A stretch of 64,000 nucleotides of DNA, from positions 1,149,030-1,213,029 of the forward strand of contig NC_023749.2 in the NCBI RefSeq assembly GCF_000499845.2, in the 5' to 3' direction. A program made the translations under genes and the position numbers. Source of the stretch: Phaseolus vulgaris (taxonomy: Eukaryota > Streptophyta > Magnoliopsida > Fabales > Fabaceae). Shown piece after piece: positions 46,028-56,546 of the stretch. The notes under the pieces were generated by a model, which saw only the letters and a list, made by a program, of their open reading frames with translations, was not told where the DNA came from and did not search any database. Within the stretch, counting starts at the first letter, position 1; every line of letters begins with the position of its first letter.

Positions 46028-46117
46028 GCTTATTGGCGTAACCGCTTGATTGATCCCAATGTAACTAGCCCAACTCGATTGCCAGCAAGTCCATTTTCTT
46101 TTAGAAAATTCAAAGTT

Positions 46118-46845
46118 GGCAATTGCTTCCTGCACCCGATCAATTGTGACTGGCACCCGACACACTTTTAAAAATCCTAAAATGCCCTTGTCTTTTTTAT
46201 TTACGGATAAAAATATTCGGAACTGCTCGTTGCTTACGGATAAAAATATCCAGAACTGATCGTTGCTTACGGATAAAAATATCCGGAAGCTACAGTTGTG
46301 CCTACGGATAAAAATATCCGGAAGCCAACCACAGTTGTGCCTACGGATAAAAATATCCGGACCCAACTATATTTCGGATAAAAATATCCCTAAGTCAAAA
46401 CAAACTTACGGATAAAAATATTCGGACCCCAAACTCCCTTACGGATAAAAATATCCGCACCTCTCAAAAGTCACTTGCGGATAAAAATATCCGCAACTCT
46501 CACTCACTTATGGATAAAAATATCCAAAAGCATGACGTACCTTCGAATCTGGTGCTCTGCCTGCGATAATGGAGGTCACGGTGGGTGCAGAAGAATGGAG
46601 AAGAACGTCGCTCACGGTGGTTGGACAACAAGCTTGCTCACGGTGGCTGCACAACACGGTGGCTCGGTGGCTCGGTGGCTGCGGCAGGCACAATGGAATG
46701 GAAGAACAAAAGAATAGGGTTGGTGCAGGTGATTGGGTGCATATCACAATTATAGTTTTCAGAATTTCATTAAGGATATATTCGTCTTTTACTATTAAGT
46801 GATTGGGTGCCAGTTAGAATGTGTTGGGTGCAGGGAGAATGTACC
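46118..46845. mobile_element. 728-bp Mutator-like MITE with 9-bp target duplication and hairpin array
   Basis: The outer 41 bases at the two ends are inverted repeats, 30 of 41 positions matching without gaps. The left starts GGCAATTGCTTCCTGCACCC; the right, on the minus strand, starts GGTACATTCTCCCTGCACCC; both then reach ACTGGCACCC. TTCAAAGTT (46109-46117) and TTCAAAGTG (46846-46854) flank it, a 9-bp duplication with one mismatch, the size typical of Mutator-like elements. Inside are ten short hairpins (46203-46527) and a GC-richer segment (46555-46720). No transposase; it would be non-autonomous. Confidence 0.7.
46203..46527. repeat. Array of ten CGGATA-AAAA-TATCCG hairpin units
   Basis: GGATAAAAATATCC or a one-base variant starts at 46205, 46238, 46271, 46306, 46345, 46376, 46410, 46443, 46479 and 46512, a spacing of 31-39 bases. 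Most copies form a 6-bp stem (CGGATA/TATCCG) with a 4-base loop. Neighbouring linkers are related in places (CGTTGCTTA; CAGTTGTGCCTA), so the array grew by tandem duplication. It lies inside the element at 46118-46845. Confidence 0.9.
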
Positions 46846-46897
46846 TTCAAAGTGTTACAATTTTTGGGCCCAACAGAAAATTTCCAGGTCAAATAAT

Positions 46898-47195
46898 TCT
46901 CCCTACACCAGATTAATTGTTATATACACCCAATATCTATATAGAAAATATCTATTTTATCCTTAATATTTTGGATATCCATATTCACAACACAAATAAA
47001 ATAGTTTCGAATATGTAAATCCAGAACATAGATGTCTTCCAGGTGTAATCATCCGCAGCACAAGAATTTCTTCCGGACGTTTAAGATTCAAAAGCTTTTT
47101 TTCTTATTCGTTATACGAAAATTCAGAAAAGATGACAAAAACAATTTTGAGTTTTAGGAAAAAATATGGATGCAAATCACAATTAATATGAAAAA
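46898..47195 (+). repeat. Second copy of the 44733 miniature element
   Basis: Left end AATAATTCTCCCTACACCAG, then ATTAATTGTTATATACACCC; right end TATGGATGCAAATCACAATT. The inner parts of the two ends are inverted relative to each other (ATTAATTGT...ACAATTAAT). The left end also resembles the TIR of the neighbouring Mutator-like element. It is longer and better preserved than the 44733 copy. Confidence 0.65.
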
Positions 47196-47997
47196 AATCA
47201 GTCGTCGCATAAAGACAAATTGTCTAACATGTCTATTTCAACCTATCCCCAATTTGTCATTGAAATAACAAAAATATTCTACAAATATTCTAATATGTAA
47301 AGTTGAAAGAAGAGAAACAATATGATTGTGGAAGAAAAGAAACAATTTATTCTCACCCATTATTCAATGAGTCACACCAGTAGAATATATAATATAAAAT
47401 ATTAACAAACTTCAAACAGAAACTTAACAGTAGAACCCCTGAAGTTTAAAAATCATTTATTGACTCAGCTAATAGTTAACCGAAGTAGTGAAAAATATTA
47501 ATTAAATTTCAGTTAGATAATGTTCTGATGTCACGCCACTAATCAGTTTAGTAGGTTATTATTAAAACATGAAACATATATGTTTTGTTATCCAAGTCAA
47601 TTATCCAAAGCCAAACAATAGTTTTTGTCAACATTTTCTTCGGTTTTTCCGCAACAGATTGTGCCATATACCTTACTCATATACCCACCACGAACACACA
47701 TGACTTTCATTACAAACTTTTCTTATATATTTTCTTCTAAATCCCCACCCCTGTTCATGCTTTCCCTGTTTCAATTGCAGGTATAAATCTTTGAGGGTGA
47801 ACCACTGCATTATTTATTTATTGTGCTGTGTAATGGATTATACCAAATTTGGAACCAAACCAACCTAACTCATGAACTAACAAGAAGGGCAGGTGCAAGA
47901 TATAAGAAACACAAGCTTACAAGTTATTACGTAATTCACATTACCATTAGTTATGTATAAGAACCATGTGTTCTTCAGATTATGGGCTTAGTATGTG
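47196..47997. other. Intergenic DNA, no gene seen
   Basis: AT-rich, without recognisable coding or repeated sequence. Confidence 0.5.
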
Positions 47998-48390
47998 GTA
48001 GTTATGTAGCACCGATACTGACACGGACACTGATACAACACGAACACAGACACGAACACGAAGATACATGTAATCACTAAAATATCGAACACAGAGCACG
48101 AATCTATATATTATATAATTATAAATTATATAAATTGACAATAAAGATTTATGTGCATAAGTATGTTTCAGCTTTTTTAGTATAAAGGTGTTTTTCATGA
48201 TTGATTTAAAATTATTTGTCCCTTATTTTTATAATCATAATAAAAATTTATACAATAAATTTAAATTTTTAGAAAATTAATGTTTGTCAGAAATTCAATA
48301 AATATTTTTTGAATTAAACACTTTACTAATACGTGTTATACGAGTGTTGGCGGCGTTCAAATACGTGGACACGTTATTTAAGAGGAATCT
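47998..48390 (-). repeat. Inverted copy of the CTCTTAAATGGTGTGTCC dispersed element
   Basis: Starts GTAGCACCGATACTGACACG and ends GGACACGTTATTTAAGAGGA, the reverse complement of the order seen at 33645-34075. The middle contains CACGAATCTATATATTATAT and a TTTCAGCTTTTTTAGTATAA segment, also present in the intron copy. About 390 bp, the most complete copy besides 33645. Confidence 0.65.
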
Positions 48391-49180
48391 CTATTTGTAT
48401 ATATTTTATTTGGGAAATAACCAAGTGTCCCATAACTATGTTTTCCACAACACATTATGGCAAGTTTTCACTCAAAAATCACATGCAACCCATCCTCATA
48501 TTGCCACAATGACACCTTCTCTTCCCTTTTCAGAAACTCATCTGCTTCAAATTATTTAGTATTGCTTTTTATGGTACAGAGAGTAGAGAAATTACCACTA
48601 TAAAAAGTCAAAGACCCCAATAAAATTTGGATTAAGAGGTTGCTGTTCCTTATAAGGAGAAGCATTCAACTTACTCTGACTTGACAGTTACCATATGTTT
48701 AGACTGCATGTGCTGCATCATGGGAAAATTCTGATTACATTTTCCTCTGGAAATTTTCAGTTTAGCACATGCATGTAATTAAATCAAAATAATAAATATG
48801 AATGTTTAGGAGCTACAAATGTTTCTTGTATGAAGGATACTACAAAGTATACCTATAGCTACTACTATCATTTCAAAAGTATTTTATGTAGTTGTTGAAG
48901 TTTCAAGAAGATTGGTTCATTGCAGTAATAAATAGTACCTAAGTAGTTAATAGAACTTATCCATTAATCTAGAATAAATGAAAAACATTCTCTAATTAAT
49001 CATGCACTTTGCTTCCAACTAAATATTGAATTCCACTCTAGAAAAGTAGGTCTAATTTGTCTATAAGTATACAGCATTAGCTCCTCATTTGGCACACAGT
49101 ACAAAATCTTTCTATCAGCTTCCTAACTTTTTCCCTTCTTTCAGTTTTTCCTTTCTCACAACACAATCTGAAACATCACA
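48391..49180 (+). other. Promoter region of the polygalacturonase gene
   Basis: No gene seen. A TATA-like sequence lies at 49061-49070, and the leader from about 49095 is CT-rich. Confidence 0.45.
49061..49070 (+). promoter_or_regulatory. TATA-like box of the polygalacturonase gene
   Basis: CTATAAGTAT, about 111-120 bases upstream of the start codon. This would place transcription start near 49095 with a leader of about 85 bases. Confidence 0.45.
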
Positions 49181-52130
49181 ATGTTTCCACAAACACCAAC
49201 TTTCTCACTTTTCATTGTCCTCTCTTCAATAGTCTTATGTAATGGCTATTACATAGAGGAGCCACTTTATAAGACAAATTATAAACACTACCCTATGCAT
49301 GATGGCAGATTCATGAAGAGAAGACATGAACACTTTGGTCTTATAACAAGGGCTAATAGAGTTGCCCCTCTTTCTTCTAGGCAGAGTGGAACAGTTAATG
49401 TTGATGACTTCGGAGCCAAAGCAGATGGAAGAGATAATACCAAGGTAACATACCATGTTATCAGTAAAAAGAGAACATTTTCATGCATAAATTCAGTTCA
49501 TTCTCAATCTTTTTCATCTTTTTGTTGTTAACTTTTCTTCTTGGTCTTCAGGCCTTTGGAAAGGCATGGAGTGAAGCATGTTCAAGAGGGGGTGTCCTTG
49601 TGGTACCTGAAAATAGGATCTATCGTCTTAAGCCAATCACATTTTCTGGTCCATGTAGACCCAACACTGCCTTTATGGTGAGATACATTTTCTGTTCTTC
49701 AAATACTGATAGATATAGATAGTGAACAATATAACACAGACACTGAGACGAACATTGATATACGGGACACAAATGTATATATTATATAATTATGAATTAT
49801 GTGAAAAACTAACCAGTTTTTTCTATTTTCCCAATTCAACATGTAAGCTTTATGGCACAATCGAGGCATGGACTCAAATGTCAGCATACCAAGAAGATAG
49901 ACAACACTGGATTATCTTTGATAGTGTTTCAAATTTCAGAGTTGGTGGTGGTGGCACATTCAATGGCAAAGGAAAAAAGTGGTGGCAAAACTCTTGCAAA
50001 GTCACCACTAACCTTGTGAGTCATTGAACTTGTCTCAATGATTTTCATTCATATTGCATTTGTTGTTGTATGATGAATATACTGACATTCATTTCTTTCC
50101 TTTCCTTGCGTTGAATCACAGCCATGCAACGATGGACCAAGACCAAAGGTAAAAGAACATTCTTAATACCATAGAGTTTTACAAGGAAATGCAATTCCTA
50201 ACTTCATGGAAATTTTTTTAGGCTGTGACTTTCTTTCAATGCAAAAATTTGGAAGTGAGAAACCTGATGTTCAAAGATGCACAGCAAATGCACGTAACCT
50301 TTGAAGGATGCTTCAATGTTATTGCTTCGAATTTGGTCATCAGAGCACCAGGGGACAGCCCCAACACTGATGGAATTCATGTCGCAGACACACAAAATAT
50401 TGTCATAAGCAATAGTGATATTGGGACAGGTAGTAACCACAATGTGTGTGTGCAAAATGAAAAAAAAATTGGCTATAGTTAAAGATTTTAAATTTTGCAA
50501 CTTTGTTTGTTGAAGGTGATGATTGTATTTCGATAATAAGTGGGTCACAAAACGTTCGAGCAACAGATATCACCTGCGGGCCGGGACATGGAATAAGGTT
50601 AATTTTAATATGAGTACTCATACGTTGATAATCATGCACCAGATTACAACTGAAAAGAAAAATACCTCTTGATGAAATTGAACACTTTTAAAATTTTATT
50701 GATCAAATCACAGTCTAAACTGATGTTTTTCAATTTGCAGTTGTCAAAGCAACATTTTCCTTTTAGTATGAGTATTGATATGTTGACAACCATGCACCAG
50801 ATTACAACTTGAAAGAAAAATAACTTTTTGATGAAATTGAACACTTTTAAAATTTTATTGGTCAAATCACAGTTTAAACTGGTCTCTTTCAACTTGCAGT
50901 TGTCAAAATAAGATTTTTCTTTTAGTATACATGAAAATGTTATAGCACATACAAGTTTTTTGAATCAATTTTACTAAATGTTATATGAAAATGTGTGTTT
51001 TGTAGCATTGGTAGCTTGGGAGCAGATAACTCAGAAGCTGAAGTGTCCAATGTGGTAGTGAACAGAGCAACTTTAAAAGGAACCACTAATGGAGTGAGAA
51101 TAAAGACTTGGCAGGTGAAAGTTGGTTTTGTGATTTGAAATTTAGTTTATATGACTTACTAGGCACTTCACAACTTCTGAGATAGTTGAAAGAATAGAGA
51201 CAATGGAGGCTAGAAAATTAGAATACAATTTTAAAAAGAGGAATCTCAACTTATGGAATAAGGTGGCTAAACATGGGGAAGTTGACATATAGTGCATCCA
51301 AGGTTGACAAATTTCTACCTTGTTGCTTTTAGTCTTCTTGACCACCCTTTGATTTGAACTATAACAAACCATTGAAACATGTTTTTCAAAGTAGTTTTTC
51401 TTCTAATTGGCTAAAAAATGACCTTAGTCATGTTTTATTATGAACTTTTGACATTTTTCTTGTTACACATGCAATTTTCCAATTGCTTTTGATGGAAATG
51501 CAGGATGAAATTGCTTTGAACACAACATAGGTCATACAAAGTCGTTAATAATTTTCCATATTTCACATTAGATTCTTCATTCTTGTTTCCATTGAGTGCA
51601 ATAAGGAAGTGAAGAACTAAAAGCATAAAATACTATTAATTTAAACCACCCATTAAATACTTTTTATATCCTTTGATTCGATCTCAACACAGGGAGGCTC
51701 TGGTTATGCAAGAAACATCAAATTTTTGAACATAATGATGCAAAATGTGACAAATCCCATAATCATAGATCAATACTACTGTGACCAAGCTAAGGCATGT
51801 CAAGAGCAGGTATCAAGTTTTCAATCTCCATCAAAATTCATAGAGAGCAACTCTTTTTCTTCCTTAAATGTGTGATACTCATAACATGTTTGTTGAAATT
51901 TCAAGCAGAACTCAGCTGTGCAATTAAGCAATGTTTTATACCAAAACATAAGAGGAACGAGTGCCTCAGAAGTGGCTATTAAATTTGACTGCAGCAGAGC
52001 AGTCCCATGCAGACAAATCTACCTGCAGGATGTGATTTTAGAGCCACAAGGCAGAGGTGGCACCATTGCTACATGTGAAAATGTTAGATATGTCAACAGA
52101 GGAAAGTTTTTTCCTCAATGCACTCCATGA
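49181..52130 (+). CDS. Polygalacturonase (GH28), secreted
   Basis: Hydrolyses alpha-1,4 bonds of polygalacturonan in the cell wall. Exons: 49181-49444, 49552-49677, 49848-50015, 50122-50148, 50222-50429, 50516-50597, 51006-51114, 51693-51809, 51909-52130; 1323 nt, 440 residues. It starts with a signal peptide (MFPQTPTFSLFIVLSSIVLC) and a basic pro-region. All four family motifs are present: SPNTDGIHV (Asp about 245), GDDCIS (Asp 266/267), GPGHGISIGSLG (His about 289) and RIKTW (323-327). It should therefore be active. Exon 4 is only 27 nt and easily missed. Exon 9 has a tandem acceptor (AAGCAG). Introns 2 and 6 contain a MITE fragment and a tandem duplication. The substrate mode (endo or exo) cannot be told. 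Confidence 0.9.
49715..49800 (-). repeat. Fragment of the 47998-type element in polygalacturonase intron 2
   Basis: ACACAGACACTGAGACGAAC and AATGTATATATTATATAATT match the start of the copy at 47998-48390 in the same orientation, with an internal deletion. Confidence 0.55.
50603..50919. repeat. 158-bp tandem duplication in polygalacturonase intron 6
   Basis: Two units (50603-50760 and 50761-50919), both starting TTTTARTATGAGTA, with CATGCACCAGATTACAACT, GAAATTGAACACTTTTAAAA and a terminal TTGCAGTTGTCAAA. Identity looks above 85%. Each unit ends with an acceptor-like TTGCAG. Confidence 0.85.
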
Positions 52131-53102
52131 AAACAAATTCAACAATTGGAAAAGCTAGTGGTTTAAAAATTTCTAGTGTTGTTATATAGGTTGGTGTAAT
52201 TGATGACTAGCTCTGCTGACTTTTTTGGCAGCTACTACTTTTTTAACCATAGTTTGGCAATGAATAGAGGAGAAAATGGTGCAAAAGGGATAAACAATGT
52301 AACTACATACAATAAAGAAGGAATATGTGTTCAATGTTATAATCTTATAAAATACTACCTGTTACAATTACATGAGATTTCAGAGTTCATTTTGTTTTCA
52401 ACTACCTTAACTAACTTCAACTAGTTTCCAATGTTAGACTTTACTATTTGAAAATTGTAACAGTTGTCAACTTTTGAGATACAAATTGAAACAATTTCTT
52501 CTTCCTAAGTCTCAAGTAGTTCCTTAGAATAATATTATGCTTACCTTCAATGCTGTTTATAACCTGAATTGGACCTTTAATGTGATTTGGGCAAAACAAG
52601 TCATTAAAAACATTTCAATTCATCCAAACAATGGCTACAATTTTCTTAGGCTCACATGTAGGACAATCCTGTAAACAAGTGGCTGTATCTGGTTACAATG
52701 ACTTGAAAAAAATAGGGATAAGTTTAAAATATTTCACAACAAATTTATGGTGGTGAAAGATATATGTAAGAACTGTTATGATGATGGGAAAAAAATATAA
52801 GAAGGATTGAAAGAAAATTAGGAGATAATATTATTAATGTGATGGAAAGATAAACAAAATTACAAAATCTAGAGTAGAAAAAGGAGTGAATATACTTATC
52901 AGTGTTAAAGAAACATTCATTGAATAAAAAAAACAGACTGCATAAATATTGCTGCTACATAAGAGGTGAAAATTATGTCTCCTTTTCTAATAATAGAAAC
53001 AAGCCAATGACAGATTTTCCACAAACACTAGTGACATAAAATGGGATAAGTTACATAGCAAGTAAGAAATACAAATTTCAACTTATTGCATAAAACTACA
53101 GT
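52131..53102. other. Convergent spacer between polygalacturonase and aquaporin genes
   Basis: Should contain both 3' UTRs. No other gene or repeat recognised. Confidence 0.5.
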
Positions 53103-55298
53103 TCACACCCCAATTCCTTCTGAAAGCTCTGTAGGAAAAGAACTGAACAGCACATTGTCATAAAGAAGACCAGCTATGGTGGCACCAATCAAGGGTCCAA
53201 CCCAATACACTGCTTGGTTCCTGAAAGACCCTGCAATGGTTGCTGAGCCAAAAGCACATGCAGGGTTCATTGACCCACCAGAGAATGGACCTGCGGCTAA
53301 GACACCTGCCCCAGCCACGAAGCCAACTAAAAGTATGCCATTAGGACTCATTGGACCACGCCTAGGGTCCCTGGCTGCATACACTGTGAACACCAAAACA
53401 AATGTCAGAATACCCTCCAACACTGATGCTCCAAACCCCGTCATCTCTTCTGCAATGGTGTAGGTTGGAACATGCTGAAAATAGACAAATGGAAGGCAAA
53501 GGGGTATATAAGACTTACATGTTCAAGCCATAATACACAAACAAAATAGGTTATTCATATTCAATGTTAGTGTAAAACAGTTTCATAGACTTATTCAATC
53601 CCAAGTTCATCTATAAAGGTTATACTAATTTTGGTAACTCCATTCTCTGTAGAATTTCGCCCTCTTTATTATGGCAGTAATGATACTTTGAAAATCTGCT
53701 CCAATATACACCTTGTGATTGATGATATGAAAAAATGTTATTTTCGTCATTTCGTAAACTGATGCAAGTTTTAGTCAAAGAAATGGATTTGTAAATATAT
53801 CACTTTTCTTGTTATGATAAGTTAATAAAATAGAGCATCGAAAACCTATTCCAGTAAACAATTTCTAATTGATGATATAAAAAAAAATATTTTTGTTATT
53901 TTATATAAAAATTGAAATTTTAGGCAAAGAAACAGGATTGTATGTTGGAACAAGGTTGTTAATGTATCATTTTTCAATAAAATATAATAAGTTTTAACTC
54001 CATTTTGGTAATCTTTATGTTCAATTTCCTGATTGAAAAAATTAAAAAGGTAAAGAAGTAAAGGAATATGAGTGAAGGATGAGAAACATACCATGCCAAC
54101 AACAATGACCCTTAGAACAAGGCAAGCCATAACAGAGGCTATAAGTTGAGCAACCCAGTAAAAGATAGCAGTTGGTACACTAACGTGACCTCCCACTGCC
54201 ATTGCAAAGGTCACTGCTGGATTCACGTGTCCACCAGAGATGTCCCATGCAATATACAGAACACAAGACAGAGCAAAAGCACTTGCAATGGCAACCACAA
54301 CCAGACTTGTTGGGTTCAGTGAAGCATCAGGCATCAACTTCCCTGTCATTTCTCCAACACCATTTAATCAAATCACAGAAAATGAAAAAGAAAAATCTCA
54401 GTTTAAGATTATGTAAGCCCCTATCAGTTTCTGACATGCTCCATTTTTCAAAAAGATAAGGAGGGACATTAGTAAAAGGATTCATGGGATGTAAGTTGTG
54501 AAGATGTTTTATTGCATGAACACTTCTTGTTGCATTTCAAATGCCTTACTACACTCCCCGAGCAATAAAACCATGCACACAAAATGTGGAAATTCAAGTA
54601 CAGTAACCAATTTCAGAGAAATATGCTGTGCGGGAAATTATTTATCCTTTCAGAAATAACTATTTCAGACAAAATTAATTCTCATTGAAAACTAGAAAAA
54701 CACAAGCATGTTTCTTATTACAATCACCACTATTAGATGAAAAAACAGAAGAAAAAAACAACTGAGTGAAATTAAATGGCAAAACACGAGAATAAGGACA
54801 TGTAACTTAAAAAAAATGATTTTGCACTAAAAGAGAACTACCCTCTTGCACTGTTTATTGTTGACTTCCCTGCAAGAATTGAATGCTTAATACAGAAACG
54901 TGTGTTGCTGTCTAACATATAAAAGTTGCAACCTGAATCCTTTTCATTCGTAACATATACCAGAAATAAAACCACCATAATGGCTTTAGAAATTGATCTA
55001 GTTCCCTTTTTATCTTCTTTTTTTGAAAATCCTTTAGTGGTTGTGAACTATGATCATGCACCGATTTATGTGGAAAAAACAAGAGTGAACAGAAAGATAC
55101 ACGTATACTTATAAATGGATTTTTATGCATGGGAAGGAAAGGCAAAGGAGGAGGGTACTGACGTGAGGACATTCCAGAGCCAACGACAAGAAAGACATAG
55201 AAGAAAGTGGAGATAAACTCAGAGAGATAGGAGCGAAGTGCATGGCGAGTGATGGATTCATGAAAACGGGAAGTGACAATGACAGAAGATGGAGCCAT
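53103..55298 (-). CDS. TIP5-1: Aquaporin, tonoplast intrinsic protein TIP5;1-like
   Basis: Membrane channel of the MIP family for water and small solutes. Exons: 55163-55298, 54092-54342, 53103-53474; 759 nt, 252 residues, normal for a TIP. The ATG at 55298 gives MAPSSVIVTSRF, then ALRSYLSEFISTFFYVF (helix 1). First NPA in SGGHVNPAVTF (86-88); second in SGGSMNPACAFGSA (199-201). The residue after the second NPA is Cys where most aquaporins have Arg, a hallmark of TIP5;1 with its unusual selectivity filter. Arabidopsis TIP5;1 is pollen-expressed and reported to carry urea; this is known for the relative and inferred here. The gene lies downstream of NOA1 on the same strand, with 1.25 kb between. 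Confidence 0.92.
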
Positions 55299-56546
55299 TA
55301 TTGTGACTGCAACTGAGAAAACGGTATCAAGAGAGAAACAGAGACAGAGAAATGAAGAAGTTACGTTACATGTTACATAAATATGCATGCAGTTGGAAAT
55401 GCTTGTTTAGAAAAAGACAAGCCGTTTCGCAAACGAGGTATGCATTTCAAAACAAAAACTAACTGTCTATAACTGCAGACCGATGTGGCCCCTTATCTGA
55501 GATCATCTTTTTGTTCGTGTTATTAACTGTTACATGCAACTTTTTGTTTTTAAGAATTTCTAGTCATCCTAAAAAAATAGAATCTTTATTTCAATTGAAT
55601 CAACATGCACCTAGAAGTAAACTTTTTAGAGTATTCAGAAGTCTTTTTTTAAAAATTAAAGTATAAAACTGTTTTATATTAAAAAAATTAAACATGTGTC
55701 TTAACAAAGATTATTAAGAATTTAATTAGAATGTTTCATGTGCTCTATATTTTCATTCCATTAAAAATAATAACTACTTAAATGCTGTTCCTAAAATAAT
55801 TTATAATTGGTTGACTATGAAATTACTCAATAATTAATATCTTACAATTTTATTATAATTATTTTTAACTTCTTAAAATGTCGTGTAAAGTATTTGAAAT
55901 TGAGTTTAATCATTACACATTTTTCATATAAAAAGTAGAGATCACGCCATAATATTTCAAATATGTATTATAATATTGTTTAGAAAAATTATACTTACTT
56001 TTTCATAAGCACACTCATGCTCCCTTTAATTGTTATTTTTTAAATTTTTAATAAAAAATAATCACATTTCTTCTAAATTTTATATAAACATTTAATAACT
56101 TCCTTATTTACTTTAAAATATCAGATTAACTAAATTTTAATAAAGTTAAAAAAAAATTAAAGATTTTAAATATACAAATCAAAAATTATAACAAGATAAC
56201 AGTTTAATTATTATATATTAACTTAAGATAAAAAGATGGATTAGAAAGGTAATTAACCATCCGAGCCCTTTGCTAAAGCGTTTAAGGGTTTCATCCTTGG
56301 CAGCAAGAATGAAATTTTAGCACGGAAAATTCAAAAATATTGTCAACATCCCTCATTTACGAGTACACATTAAGAGAATGGCAAAATGCTATCATTTATC
56401 TGCTATGCTATGCTATAACTTTAAAACTAATCATGCTAATAATACATGGAAAATGGGTTGCCAGAAGATTTGGGTAATGGTCGAAGAATCCCACATAATA
56501 CCCAGCTCCCTCAAAAAGAATAAAAATACATAGAATAAGCCACAGT
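55299..56546. other. Promoter of the TIP5;1-like gene and 3' flank of NOA1
   Basis: AT-rich from about 55550 to 56240, with no gene recognised. 56241-56546 is probably the NOA1 3' UTR. Confidence 0.5.

Noticed and set aside
46203..46527. CRISPR-like array
   Set aside because: Spacers are partly related to one another, the host is a plant, repeats are only about 16 bases, there are no cas genes, and the array lies within a transposon.
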